A stretch of DNA of 64,000 nucleotides. Source: Bradyrhizobium barranii subsp. barranii. Its GTDB lineage: Bacteria; Pseudomonadota; Alphaproteobacteria; Rhizobiales; Xanthobacteraceae. Below the pieces are notes generated by a model. The model did not search any database. It was not told the DNA's origin and saw only the letters and a list, made by a program, of their open reading frames with translations. The stretch covers positions 6,741,501 through 6,805,500 of the forward strand of contig NZ_CP086136.1 of assembly GCF_017565645.3 (NCBI RefSeq). The letters are read 5' to 3'. Position numbers and translations under genes: made by a program. Shown piece after piece: positions 33,288 through 42,833 of the stretch; the first letter of the stretch is position 1, and each line of letters opens with the position of its first letter.

Positions 33288-35330
33288 ATGACCGACCAGC
33301 CCAAATCCGAATCCGGCTTTCAATACAGCCTCAGCAATCTGAGACCCGTGACCCCGCCCGAAAAGATCACCCTCACCTTCCCCGACGGCGCCCGGCGCGA
33401 ATACGCCAAGAGCATCACCGGCCTCGAGATCGCCAAGGGCATTTCGCCGTCGCTGGCCAAGCGCACGGTCGCGATGGCGCTCGACGGCGTGGTCGCCGAT
33501 CTCGACGATCCCATCGAAGCCGATGCCAAGATCGAGCTGATCAACCGCGACGATCCGCGCGCGCTCGAGCTGATCCGCCACGACTGCGCCCACGTGCTCG
33601 CCGAAGCCGTGCAGACGCTGTGGCCCGGCACGCAAGTCACCATCGGTCCCGTGATCGAAAACGGCTTCTACTACGACTTCTTCCGCAACGAGCCGTTCAC
33701 GCCGGAAGACTTTGCCGCGATCGAGAAGAAGATGCGCGAGATCATCGCGCGCGACAAACCCTTCACCAAGGAAGTCTGGGACCGCGAGAAGACCAAGCAG
33801 GTGTTCCGCGACAAGGGCGAGGCGTTCAAGGTCGAGCTGGTCGACGCCATTCCCGGCAACGAACCGATCAAGATCTACTACCAGGGCGACTGGTTCGATC
33901 TCTGCCGCGGCCCGCACATGACCTCGACCGGCAAGGTCGGCAACGCCTTCAAGCTGATGAAGGTGGCCGGCGCCTATTGGCGCGGCGACAGCAACAACCC
34001 GATGCTGACGCGCATCTACGGCACGGCGTTCGCGAAGCAGGAGGACCTCGACGCTTATCTGAAGCAGATCGAGGAAGCCGAAAAGCGCGACCATCGCAAG
34101 CTCGGGCGCGAGCTCGACCTCTTCCACTTCCAGGAAGAAGGTCCGGGCGTCGTGTTCTGGCACGCCAAGGGCTGGACCATCTTCCAGCAGCTGATCGCCT
34201 ATATGCGCCGGCGCCTCGCCGGCGACTACAGCGAGGTCAATGCGCCGCAGATCCTCGACAAGTCCTTGTGGGAGACCTCGGGCCATTGGGGCTGGTATCG
34301 CGAGAACATGTTCGCGGCGCAGTCCGCCGGCGACGAGGCCGAGGACAAGCGCTGGTTCGCGCTGAAGCCGATGAACTGCCCCGGCCACGTGCAGATCTTC
34401 AAGCACGGCCTGAAGAGCTACCGCGACCTGCCGCTGCGCCTCGCCGAGTTCGGCGTGGTGCATCGCTATGAGCCCTCCGGCGCCATGCATGGCCTGATGC
34501 GCGTGCGCGGCTTCACCCAGGACGACGCGCACGTCTTCTGCATGGAAGACCAGCTCGCTGACGAGTGCCTGAAGATCAACGATCTCATCCTGTCGACCTA
34601 CGCCGACTTCGGCTTCACCGGCGATCTCACGGTGAAGCTCTCGACCCGGCCCGAGAAGCGCGTCGGCACCGATGCGATGTGGGATCACGCGGAGCGTGTG
34701 ATGGCGACGGTGCTGCGCGAGATCCAGTCGCAGAACAATCACATCAAGACCGAGATCAATCCGGGCGAAGGCGCCTTCTACGGGCCGAAGTTCGAATATG
34801 TGCTGCGCGACGCCATCGGCCGCGACTGGCAGTGCGGCACCACGCAGGTCGACTTCAACCTGCCGGAGCGGTTCGGTGCGTTCTACATCGACCATGACAG
34901 CGGCAAGAAGGCGCCGGTGATGGTGCATCGCGCGATCTGCGGCTCGATGGAGCGCTTCATCGGCATCCTGATCGAGCACTATGCCGGCAATTTCCCGCTC
35001 TGGCTGTCCCCGGTGCAGGTGGTGGTCACCACCATCACCTCGGAGGCCGACGAGTATGCCAAGCAGGTGCTGGAACAGGTCCGGCGCGCGGGGCTTCGGG
35101 CCGAGATCGACCTGCGCAACGAAAAGATCAACTACAAGGTCCGCGAGCACTCGCTGGCCAAGATTCCGGCACTGCTCGTGTGCGGCAAGAAGGAGGCCGA
35201 GACGCAGTCGGTCTCGGTCCGCCGGCTCGGCAGCGACGGCCAGAAGGTGATGACAACGGTGGAGGCGCTCGCCGCCCTCGTCGACGAGGCCACCCCACCG
35301 GACGTCCGGCGGGCGCGCGACGCGGCCTGA
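33288..35330 (+). CDS. thrS: Threonyl-tRNA synthetase
   Basis: A 680-aa class II synthetase that charges tRNA-Thr. Domains in order: TGS (about residues 25-85), editing/SAD domain with [12 protein letters not shown] (about 98-110), catalytic core with motif 2 ([36 protein letters not shown]) and motif 3 ([19 protein letters not shown]), and a C-terminal anticodon-binding domain ([19 protein letters not shown]). A strong ribosome binding site (CAGGAGAAAAGC) precedes the ATG. It is monocistronic or leads into the nitroreductase gene. The length is normal. Confidence 0.96.
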   Translation: MTDQPKSESGFQYSLSNLRPVTPPEKITLTFPDGARREYAKSITGLEIAKGISPSLAKRTVAMALDGVVADLDDPIEADAKIELINRDDPRALELIRHDCAHVLAEAVQTLWPGTQVTIGPVIENGFYYDFFRNEPFTPEDFAAIEKKMREIIARDKPFTKEVWDREKTKQVFRDKGEAFKVELVDAIPGNEPIKIYYQGDWFDLCRGPHMTSTGKVGNAFKLMKVAGAYWRGDSNNPMLTRIYGTAFAKQEDLDAYLKQIEEAEKRDHRKLGRELDLFHFQEEGPGVVFWHAKGWTIFQQLIAYMRRRLAGDYSEVNAPQILDKSLWETSGHWGWYRENMFAAQSAGDEAEDKRWFALKPMNCPGHVQIFKHGLKSYRDLPLRLAEFGVVHRYEPSGAMHGLMRVRGFTQDDAHVFCMEDQLADECLKINDLILSTYADFGFTGDLTVKLSTRPEKRVGTDAMWDHAERVMATVLREIQSQNNHIKTEINPGEGAFYGPKFEYVLRDAIGRDWQCGTTQVDFNLPERFGAFYIDHDSGKKAPVMVHRAICGSMERFIGILIEHYAGNFPLWLSPVQVVVTTITSEADEYAKQVLEQVRRAGLRAEIDLRNEKINYKVREHSLAKIPALLVCGKKEAETQSVSVRRLGSDGQKVMTTVEALAALVDEATPPDVRRARDAA

Positions 35331-35423
35331 TCCCTGAAATCGATCTAAACTCGCTTTCGGTTGCGGGCGTGCATGCTTATCTCGGCATGGCACGCCGGAC
35401 GACCAGCCGAAGAGGACATCGTA

Positions 35424-35987
35424 GTGCCCGACGCCATCGAACTCCTGAAGACCCGTCGCTCGGTCAAGCCGCGCGAGATGACCGGGCCCGGCCCCTCCCC
35501 CGCCGAGCTCGAAACCATCCTCACCATCGGCGCGCGCGTGCCCGACCACGGCAAGCTCGCGCCCTGGCGCTTCATCATTTTCGAGGGTGACGCCCGCGAG
35601 CGGGCCGGCGAGGTCATCGCGACGGTCTTTGCCCGCAAGAATCCGGACGCACCGGCGGCGAACATCGAGACCGAGCGCAAACGCCTCACCGACGCGCCGC
35701 TGGTGATCGGTATCGTCAGCTTCACCAAGCCGCATCCGAAGGTGCCGGCGTTCGAGCAGGAATTGTCGGCCGGCGCCAGCGTCATGAACATTGTCACGGC
35801 CGCGACCGCGCTCGGCTACGGCGCGTGCTGGCTGACCGGCTGGTTCGCCTTCGACCGCGACGTGCTGGACGGCCTCGGCCTCAAGCCGGACGAAAAGCTC
35901 GCCGGCCTCGTCCATATCGGCACGCCGACCAAGCCAAGCGAAGACCGTCCGCGACCGTTCCTTTCGGAAATCGTGACGCGTTTTTAA
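35424..35987 (+). CDS. Nitroreductase-family flavoprotein
   Basis: A 187-aa FMN-dependent nitroreductase-like protein. A GTG start follows GAGGACATCGTA. Motifs include LLKTRRSVKPREM (FMN phosphate site), ARVPDHGKLAPWRFIIF and the C-terminal ALGYGACWLTGW. It reduces nitro compounds or quinones with NAD(P)H; the natural substrate is unknown. It lies 93 bp downstream of thrS on the same strand. Confidence 0.88.
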   Translation: MPDAIELLKTRRSVKPREMTGPGPSPAELETILTIGARVPDHGKLAPWRFIIFEGDARERAGEVIATVFARKNPDAPAANIETERKRLTDAPLVIGIVSFTKPHPKVPAFEQELSAGASVMNIVTAATALGYGACWLTGWFAFDRDVLDGLGLKPDEKLAGLVHIGTPTKPSEDRPRPFLSEIVTRF

Positions 35988-36050
35988 TCGATGTATTGTT
36001 GACGCCTCCAGCGTCTTGCGGCTTTGATCCCGGCGAGGGAGGAAGCCCGG

Positions 36051-37304
36051 ATGAAGCGTCGTGAATTTCTGGTCGGGGCCGCGCTGCTGGCCGGCACGAT
36101 GGGGCGCAGCCGCTCCGCCGACATCCCTGCCCCGTCGGCCGACGGACTTGAGCGCATCACCGCGTATTTTGACAACGAGGTGACGCTTGGCCGCCTGCCG
36201 GGCGCGGTGGTCCTGGTCCAGCAGCACGGCAAGCCGGCGTATCTGAAGAACTTCGGCGTGCGCGACACCAGGACCGGCCTTGCGATGACGCCGGACACGA
36301 TCTTCGCCATCCACTCCATGACCAAGCCGATCACGTGCCTGGGCGCGATGATGCTGATCGACGAGGGCAGGCTCGCGCTCACCGACCCCGTGTCGAAATA
36401 CGTCCCGCTCTTCGCCGACACCAAGGTGGGCCTGGAGCCGGAGGGCACCTCGAAGGTCGAACTCGAGCCTCCGATCCGCCCTGTCAACATCGAGGATCTG
36501 CTGCGGCAAACCTCGGGCATCAGCTACGACTATATCGGCGCCCCATGGGTGATGCAGGTTTACCAGGCCGCCAATATTTTCGAGGGGCCCTTCAACAACA
36601 GGCAATTCGCCGACCGCATCGCCAAGCTGCCGCTCACGCGCCAGCCCGGAACGCTGTGGCGCTACGGCCATTCCACCGACGTGCTCGGCGCCGTCATCGA
36701 GATCATCTCGGGCCAGACGCTGTATGAATTCCTCAAGCAGCGCATTCTCGATCCGCTCGGAATGAACAGCACCAAATTCGTGCTGAAAACGCCGGAGGAG
36801 CGCGCCCGGATGGCGCGGCCGCTGCCGAGCGACCCGGTCCTGCTCGCCGGCGAGCGCGACCGCCTTGACCATCCCGAATGGGAATCCGGCGGCGGCGGGC
36901 TGCTCTCGACCATCACCGACTATCAGCGCTTCTCGCAGATGCTGCTCAATGGCGGCGAGTTCGAGGGCAAGCGTTACCTCAGCCCCGCCGTGTTCAAGGC
37001 CATGACGACCGATCACGTCGGGCCCGGCTCCGGCGTGGGACGCGACTATTTCTATTTCCCGGGCGACGGCTATGGCTACGGCATCGGTGTGCGCACCGAT
37101 CCCGGTAACGCGAAGCCGCCGCCGGCCGGATCGATCGGCGAATTGAAATGGGACTCAGGCAGCGGCACCTATTTCGGCGTCGATCCCAAGCTCGACATGG
37201 TCTACCTCCTGATGCAGCAGACCCAGAACGAGCGCAGCCGCATCACGCCCGCCTTCAAGGAACTGGTCTACGGCTGCTATCCCGAAGGGCTACGCCGCCC
37301 GTGA
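36051..37304 (+). CDS. Exported serine beta-lactamase-like hydrolase/esterase
   Basis: A 417-aa protein with an N-terminal MKRREFLVGAALLAG (twin-Arg-like signal). The active site is SMTK (IHSMTKPITCLG), and the second motif RYGHSTDVLGAVIE is typical of EstB-type esterases of the class C beta-lactamase superfamily; WDSGSGTYF replaces the KTG/HGG motif. An esterase is more likely than a true beta-lactamase. The start is fixed by GGGAGGAAGCCCGG upstream. Its stop overlaps that of the convergent GGDEF-EAL gene by 15 bases. Confidence 0.82.
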   Translation: MKRREFLVGAALLAGTMGRSRSADIPAPSADGLERITAYFDNEVTLGRLPGAVVLVQQHGKPAYLKNFGVRDTRTGLAMTPDTIFAIHSMTKPITCLGAMMLIDEGRLALTDPVSKYVPLFADTKVGLEPEGTSKVELEPPIRPVNIEDLLRQTSGISYDYIGAPWVMQVYQAANIFEGPFNNRQFADRIAKLPLTRQPGTLWRYGHSTDVLGAVIEIISGQTLYEFLKQRILDPLGMNSTKFVLKTPEERARMARPLPSDPVLLAGERDRLDHPEWESGGGGLLSTITDYQRFSQMLLNGGEFEGKRYLSPAVFKAMTTDHVGPGSGVGRDYFYFPGDGYGYGIGVRTDPGNAKPPPAGSIGELKWDSGSGTYFGVDPKLDMVYLLMQQTQNERSRITPAFKELVYGCYPEGLRRP

Positions 37305-39752
37305 GGCGCGCTGGCCGAAATCGGCCAGCAGCTTTGCGATCTCGGCGGCGGGCCGCGCCGCGCTGAACAGAAACCCCTGCACCTCGTTGCAGCCTTCGGC
37401 GCGCAGCCAGTCGAGCTGATCCTCGGTCTCGACGCCTTCAGCCGTTGTGGTGATGTTGAGGCTGCGGCCGAGGCCGGAGATCGCGCGCACGATCGCGACG
37501 CAATCGGGCCGCTGCGCCAGATCCTTCACAAACGAACGGTCGATCTTGATCTTGTCGAACGGGAAGCTACGGAGATAGCTGAGGCTCGAATAGCCGGTGC
37601 CGAAATCATCCATGGAGATGCTGACGCCTAGCTCGCGCAATTGATGCAGGATGGCGAGATTGGCATCGGTCTCCGCCAGGAAGATCGACTCGGTGATCTC
37701 GAGCTCGAGCCGCTTCGGCGACAGGCCGGACTGCGCAAGCGCGGAAATCACGACCTGGACCAGGTTGCGGCTGCGGAATTGCGCCGGCGACAGATTGACC
37801 GCGACCTTGACGTCGACAGGCCATTTCACCGCCTCCGCGCAGGCCTCACGCAGCACCCACTCGCCGAGCTGGGTGATGAGGCCGATGTCTTCGGCGACCG
37901 GAATGAATTCCGCCGGCGAAATCATGCCCTTGTCGGGATGACGCCAGCGCAACAGCGATTCGAAGCCGGAGATGCGGTCGGACGCGATCGACACCAGCGG
38001 CTGGTAGTGCAGCTCGAATTCGCCATTGGCGAAGGCGCGGCGCAGATCGAGCTCCATGTCTCGGCGCTTCTGCGCCTGGAGGTCCATCTCGCGCTCGAAG
38101 AAATGGTGCACGCCGCCGCCATCGGACTTCGCCCGGTACAGCGCCATGTCGGCGTTGCGCATCAGCTCCTCCGACGTCGTGCCGTCGCCGGGCGACAGCG
38201 CGATGCCGATGCTGGCGCCGATCACCATCTCCTGGCCGTCGAGGTCGTAGGGCGCCTTCAGCATGTCGATCAGCAAGGTCGCGCAGGCGCTGGCTTCGTT
38301 CGGCGAGACGTCGGCTGCCAGGATCACGGCGAACTCGTCGCCGCCAAGCCGGGCCGCGAGATTGCCGCCGCGGACCGCGGTGGTGAGGCGTTCGGCAACT
38401 TGCTTCAGCAGGCGATCCCCCACCGGATGCCCGAAGGAATCATTGATGTTCTTGAACAGGTCGAGATCGATATAGAGCACGCCGACCCGTTTTCCGCCGG
38501 CCTGATCGAGCGCCTGCTTCAAGCACTGCTGGAAATGTTCGCGGTTCGGCAGATCGGTGAGCCCGTCATGGTGCGCCATGTGGGCGATCCGCGCCTCGGC
38601 CTTGCGCCGCTCCGTGATGTCGACCACCGCGACCAGATAGCCGTCGCGATCGTCGAAGGCGACGCGGCGGCCGAAAGTGAGCACCTCGATCTCGCTGCCG
38701 TCGGCACACAAATGGCGCCAGTTGCGCGAGGAATGATAGGTGTCGCCGATGCGTTCGAGCGCCTCGGCGTGGCTGTCCCACTCGTCCTCGGGCCAGATCT
38801 CGTGCAACTTCATCCGCAGGAAGGTGGCGCGGCTGTAGCCGTAATGCTGGACCGCGGCATCGTTGACGCTGAGGAATTCCTTGGTCTGTGCCTCGAACAC
38901 CCACATCGGCATCGGGTTGTTGTCGAACAGAAGGCGAAACGAGGCGTCGCGCCGCTTCAACGCGGTGACGTCGGAGATCGTCAACGAGACCAGATCGGCG
39001 AAGGCGGTGGCACTGAGCCGAAGGTAACGTCCGTCGTCTTCGATCTCGAGCTGCTCGCCGCGGCCGCCGGAGACGACCTTGAGCAGGAAGTCCATGATTT
39101 CGGGCGCGGCCAATAGCGTGTGCCCCTCGCCGATCCGCCGCCACAACAGGCCCGCGCTCGCGACCTTCAACAGCGCACCGGCGCTCTTGTTGTGATGCAC
39201 GATCTGGAGATCGAACGGCTTGCCTGCGGCATCGCGCAGCGTCGCCAGCGAAACCACCGCGTCATCGGTCGACGAGAAGATCGCGTCCAAGAGATTGTAC
39301 TGCGCGCCGCGCTCGTTGATGTAGGCGCCAACCAGCGTGGCGCCCCAGCGCGAGGCGGTCGGCAACGCCAGCACATCGTAGATCCGGACCATGCCGTCGC
39401 GCACGCAATGCGCGCTGGCCTGGTGCGGACGTCCGTTCTCGAGCGCGCTCGCCACAGCCTCCGACAGCGCCGTGGCGCAATCGGGCGAGAGCTCGGCGAC
39501 CGGGATATCCCAGCGCTCCTCGCCGAGCCATTTCTGCACGTAACGCCCGCTGCGCGACAATTCGAGCGCGCCATCGTTCTTCAGCAGCGCGATGTGGTCG
39601 GCGAGCCGTCCGAGGCTCCCAAGCATCACGTCCTCATAGCGCGGCAGCCGTTCGCCCGGCTTCAACGCGGCACGCCATTTGCGTTGAAGCACCGGGATGT
39701 CGTCAAACATTTCGGCGGCCGGTTTTCCCGGCATCTTCTTCGCGGCAGTCAT
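37290..39752 (-). CDS. PAS-GGDEF-EAL cyclic-di-GMP enzyme
   Basis: An 820-aa protein. Its N-terminal 270 residues are a PAS-like sensor region without transmembrane helices; PAS proper covers about 270-390 (FRLLFDNNPMPMWVFEAQ), GGDEF about 400-560 (ARLGGDEFAVILA) and EAL about 575-815 (FESLLRWRHP, DDFGTGYSSLSYL, EVQGFLFS). The active-site residues for both diguanylate cyclase and phosphodiesterase look intact. The usual inhibitory RxxD site is RGGN here, so product feedback may be lost. It is cytoplasmic. GGGGA before the ATG at 39752 supports the start. Confidence 0.9.
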   Translation of the reverse strand: MTAAKKMPGKPAAEMFDDIPVLQRKWRAALKPGERLPRYEDVMLGSLGRLADHIALLKNDGALELSRSGRYVQKWLGEERWDIPVAELSPDCATALSEAVASALENGRPHQASAHCVRDGMVRIYDVLALPTASRWGATLVGAYINERGAQYNLLDAIFSSTDDAVVSLATLRDAAGKPFDLQIVHHNKSAGALLKVASAGLLWRRIGEGHTLLAAPEIMDFLLKVVSGGRGEQLEIEDDGRYLRLSATAFADLVSLTISDVTALKRRDASFRLLFDNNPMPMWVFEAQTKEFLSVNDAAVQHYGYSRATFLRMKLHEIWPEDEWDSHAEALERIGDTYHSSRNWRHLCADGSEIEVLTFGRRVAFDDRDGYLVAVVDITERRKAEARIAHMAHHDGLTDLPNREHFQQCLKQALDQAGGKRVGVLYIDLDLFKNINDSFGHPVGDRLLKQVAERLTTAVRGGNLAARLGGDEFAVILAADVSPNEASACATLLIDMLKAPYDLDGQEMVIGASIGIALSPGDGTTSEELMRNADMALYRAKSDGGGVHHFFEREMDLQAQKRRDMELDLRRAFANGEFELHYQPLVSIASDRISGFESLLRWRHPDKGMISPAEFIPVAEDIGLITQLGEWVLREACAEAVKWPVDVKVAVNLSPAQFRSRNLVQVVISALAQSGLSPKRLELEITESIFLAETDANLAILHQLRELGVSISMDDFGTGYSSLSYLRSFPFDKIKIDRSFVKDLAQRPDCVAIVRAISGLGRSLNITTTAEGVETEDQLDWLRAEGCNEVQGFLFSAARPAAEIAKLLADFGQRASRAA

Positions 39753-39957
39753 TGCAGTCCCCAACGCACTTTCCCTGGGGCATCCAATGCAGTCGCGCTT
39801 AATGCCGTGTAAAAAGGACGCAGCCGCGGGTTCCATTCGGCGATTATGACAGTTTTAAGTCAGGTGTTGGTTAGTGCGCGTTAGAGACTATGACGGTTGC
39901 CTAAAATGCGATGCGTGCGCGTGAGAGTGAAGTTATGGCGCACAGCTGCTTCATCCT

Positions 39958-40037
39958 CGTCATTGCGAGCGCAGCGAAGCAATCCAGACTGCCGCCGCGG
40001 AAAGATTCTGGATTGCTTCGCTGCGCTCGCAATGACG
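39958..40037. repeat. Extragenic palindrome (CGTCATTGCGAGCGCAGCG family), copy 1
   Basis: A 31-base arm (39958-39988, CGTCATTGCGAGCGCAGCGA...) is mirrored exactly at 40007-40037 around an 18-base loop. The same arm sequence recurs at 48621-48700, so this is a dispersed REP-like element able to form a long hairpin. Confidence 0.85.
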
Positions 40038-40074
40038 GAGTGCATGGATGGCAGCGTTGCTCCTCTCATGTCCC

Positions 40075-40130
40075 TGACGCGGTGCGGCACGCAGTGACGC
40101 TCCGCAGAGCCGGGGCACGAGAGCGTCGTT
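40075..40130. repeat. Partial copy of the CTCGTGCC/CCGGGACACGAG repeat
   Basis: CGGTGCGGCACGCAGTGACGCTCCGCAGAGCCGGGGCACGAGAG shares GCGGCA/CTCCGCAGAGCC/GGGGCACGAGAG with the fuller element at 48731-48873 (partly in inverted order). It lies directly beside the 39958 palindrome. Confidence 0.55.
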
Positions 40131-40219
40131 GAGTGACTGACATGGGCTCGCATCCTCGCGGCGCATTTCGCCCGAGCTTTGCCTGATCGCCTCACCCTCA
40201 AATGAAAGAGGGCGCAGGG

Positions 40220-40640
40220 AAGACCGGGAGCCCGCTGGCACCCGAGGTCCACTGTGCGAAATTGTGGTGAGAAATCTGCACAGCGGCATACAGGTGTAGC
40301 CAGGACATCCCGGCCTTCCCTGCGCAGTGGTTGGAACGGCTTATGTCGTGCTCTCCCCGGGGAGCGATGCACTATTGCCCCCGTCGCCTTGCAGATGGCT
40401 GATGCGCGCGCCCGGCTGGGCAACACGCACCACCACAAGACTTGGCGCACAGACCCCGGGCGCCAGGACGACACGATTTGGCCGTACGTGGATCACATCG
40501 GTCGTGCGTGCGATGTGCTTCGCTCACGGCTGCCCGCCCTGCGATCACCTTCGCACCAGTGTGGCCCACGTCCACCGCCGCCCGGCCCGCGTTCGTGACG
40601 ATCGCGATACGCCCCTCTTCCTTGGGCCGAAGTGAGGCAA
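40220..40640. repeat. Likely multi-copy intergenic element
   Basis: A block of about 420 bp between the palindrome and the BTAD-hydrolase gene. Its translations look like a non-protein sequence that I recall recurring between genes in Bradyrhizobium; this is recollection, not a search. No ribosome binding site precedes any ORF. It could be a structured RNA or a dead mobile unit. Confidence 0.35.
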
Positions 40641-40754
40641 CACATACGCCGTTTCCGAATTCTTATAAAGCGAATTATTTTCGTTGAAGGCGATTGACAG
40701 CGTTCTGCCCTGAGTTCGGTGTTTTGCCCGTCGGGCAAAACTCGGCAAGCACGA

Positions 40755-42371
40755 TCACCGACAGCGATCGGGCGCGAGAAACCTTCTTACACTGTCCAGA
40801 AATACCGACCAGGCCGGCTCGGTCCCCAGCAAGATATGATTGGGACTCTCGAGCGGAACGAATGTTGCGCCTTTAATCCGAGCAGCGAGTTCCTGCCCCT
40901 CCGTGAACTTTACGCTCGCGTCGGCACGAGCGTGCAACACCAGGGTCGGCGTTCGTACATCCTGCAGCAGATGCCGCACATCGATTTCGCCGAAGATATT
41001 CGTAAGCCTGAAGGCGTTCTGCGGCGACGTCGTAATCCGCTGCAGATCGTTGAACCACTGCGCCTGCTCGGCATTTGCTTCAGGAATGAAGAGGGACGTG
41101 AATATCTGGCGAAACACCGGACTTTCTTGCCCCCACCCCTCGAGGACCAGAGTTGTCAATGCCTCCCGGCGGGCCACGTTTGACGGGTCCTGATGGCGCC
41201 AACCCTTTGCGTATCCGCCATAAAGAACGAGATGACTGACACGCTCCGGGTGCTTCACGGCGTAGGCTATCGAGATCGCGCAGCCCTGAGAAATGCCAAG
41301 CAGGGGAAAACGTTCGAGCCCCGCCGCATCGACGACCGTCTCGAGATCACGCACGAAAGCGTCGAAGGAGATGTCGAAGACATCCCAGTCCGACAAGCCC
41401 GTACCGCGTTCGTCGTAGCGCAGGAACGTGTTGTCGCGGCTCAACGCCTCGATCCAGTGCTGCCAGACCGGGCTCGCAAAGTCGAATTCCAGATGATTGA
41501 GCCAATTGGCGGCTTTCACCAGCGGCGGCCCGGCGCCGACCGACGCATAGGCGATGCGCACCCCGTCGCGCGCGGTGCAGGTTCGAACGTTCTGCTTGAG
41601 CTGCCTCGGCGAAGCCGCCGGCTCAGCGGCGGCCACATCCTCGGGTGGCACCCGATGCTGCGACCGATGTCGCAGGAGTTGCTGGTAGAGCGCCCTCGTC
41701 TCCTGATCCGGCTCGACGTTGAGCTCTTTGCGCAGGATCGCCTCGCAGCGCTTGTATTGCCGCAACGCCAACGCGGTCTGCCCCTGCTCGGAGTAGAGCC
41801 GCATCAAGGCGCAATCCACCTCTTCCTGCAACGGATCGATCGCCAACAAACGGAGCGCCAACGCGATCGCCTCCTCCCGTGCGCCGATAAGCTGTAATTC
41901 CTGCAGCAGCGTATGGAAGGCAGAGGTGGCGACGGCGCGCAACCGGGTCCGCTCGCCCAATAACCACTCGTCGAAAAGATCGGACCGCGCGTTCAGTCCC
42001 TCGAGAAAGGGGCCGCGATACAACTCCGCTGCACGTTTCAAATTGGCGATGGACGGATCGGATACCGCATCCTTGAATTCGACGACGTCGGTCGTGACGG
42101 CGCCGATATCGAAGCCAAGCAGGTCGTGATCGGCGGACAGCGGCAGCTCGGCGCAATCATGTCGCAGCATGCTGATGCATTGGCGCAAGCTTTGTCGCGC
42201 CGCGTCCTCGTGACTGTCGGGCCAGAGCAACGCCGCAAGCCGCTCACGAACATGGACGACCCCAGGGTTCATGGCCAGAAATGCCACGAGGGCCTGCGCC
42301 TTCTTGTTGCGCAAGGTGACCGGCCCGCCCCGGTCCATGGAAAACGAACCCAGCAAGGTCAACCGCAGCAT
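40755..42371 (-). CDS. BTAD (SARP-type) transcriptional regulator fused to an alpha/beta hydrolase
   Basis: A 538-aa fusion. Residues about 1-90 are an OmpR/SARP winged helix (LRNKKAQALVAFLAMNPG), about 95-240 the TPR-like BTAD domain (YRGPFLEG...FDEWLLGERTRL), and about 265-535 an alpha/beta hydrolase with an intact triad: nucleophile LLGISQGCAIS, acid HARADASVKF and His in ESPNHILLG. The hydrolase part may sense or process a small ligand and thereby control DNA binding; this is inference. GAGAGGGTGGGA precedes the ATG at 42371. It is divergent from DUF1127-mddA, its likely target. Confidence 0.82.
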   Translation of the reverse strand: MLRLTLLGSFSMDRGGPVTLRNKKAQALVAFLAMNPGVVHVRERLAALLWPDSHEDAARQSLRQCISMLRHDCAELPLSADHDLLGFDIGAVTTDVVEFKDAVSDPSIANLKRAAELYRGPFLEGLNARSDLFDEWLLGERTRLRAVATSAFHTLLQELQLIGAREEAIALALRLLAIDPLQEEVDCALMRLYSEQGQTALALRQYKRCEAILRKELNVEPDQETRALYQQLLRHRSQHRVPPEDVAAAEPAASPRQLKQNVRTCTARDGVRIAYASVGAGPPLVKAANWLNHLEFDFASPVWQHWIEALSRDNTFLRYDERGTGLSDWDVFDISFDAFVRDLETVVDAAGLERFPLLGISQGCAISIAYAVKHPERVSHLVLYGGYAKGWRHQDPSNVARREALTTLVLEGWGQESPVFRQIFTSLFIPEANAEQAQWFNDLQRITTSPQNAFRLTNIFGEIDVRHLLQDVRTPTLVLHARADASVKFTEGQELAARIKGATFVPLESPNHILLGTEPAWSVFLDSVRRFLAPDRCR

Positions 42372-42522
42372 TCCCACCCTCTCGGCATCAAATGGCGCAA
42401 TTCTAGCAGCCTCGACCGCGTTTTTGACGGTTTTTTCACGCCTGCCCTGACGAGCCGCTCACCGCCGTCCTCTAGAAAGGAGACAACGCGCTACCCGGCG
42501 CACATTTAAAAGGCACAAACAC

Positions 42523-42786
42523 GTGACCCTGATTTCCCTATCCACATCAAGCCTCGCGGCGCCCTTCGGGCGCCGAGGCATTCCGCTGCTTCTCGCGAGG
42601 TTCCGGCGCCTGCTGAACGGTTGGATCGCCGCCGCCATTGCCCATCACGAGCGCCGGGCGGCGCTCGTCGCCCTGCGCCCGCTGGACGACCGGGCGTTGA
42701 AGGATGTGGGTCTCTATCGCGGCCCGTTCGATGACCGCATCGAACGCGCTGCACGGTCTCGATGGAGCCGCTTCCGGCAGGCGTGA
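42523..42786 (+). CDS. DUF1127 (YjiS-like) small protein
   Basis: An 87-aa protein with the DUF1127 core near its C-terminus: ALRPLDDRALKDVGLYRG, matching the family pattern L-x-x-L-x-D-R-x-L-x-D-I/V-G-L. Larger members bind RNA or affect phosphate and carbon metabolism in some rhizobia-like bacteria. The first 40 residues are basic and variable. It is divergent from the BTAD-hydrolase gene by about 150 bp and lies 48 bp before mddA, so it may be the first gene of that operon. Confidence 0.8.
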   Translation: MTLISLSTSSLAAPFGRRGIPLLLARFRRLLNGWIAAAIAHHERRAALVALRPLDDRALKDVGLYRGPFDDRIERAARSRWSRFRQA

Positions 42787-42833
42787 GACGACCACATCAG
42801 TTCAATTCGATCCTCGCCAAAGACCAGGAGAAG

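Larger units (their letters stand above)
39837..40754. other. Gene-free, repeat-rich intergenic region
   Basis: 918 bp between the GGDEF-EAL gene and the BTAD-hydrolase gene. It holds an extragenic palindrome (39958-40037), a CTCGTGCC-type repeat (about 40075-40130) and a conserved-looking block at 40220-40640. ORFs translated here give low-quality sequences familiar as repeat-derived artefacts, so none is called. Confidence 0.6.

Noticed and set aside
33246..37016. 1256-codon open frame on the minus strand across thrS, the nitroreductase and the serine hydrolase
   Set aside because: It lies antisense to three clearly real genes. Long antisense frames arise from the strong third-position GC of this genome; it has no ribosome binding site or domain.
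39881..40474. 197-codon minus-strand ORF in the repeat-rich gap
   Set aside because: Its translation contains the hallmark of repeat-derived artefacts (SAAKQSRIF, LLRCARNDE) from the palindromic element, and it has no ribosome binding site.
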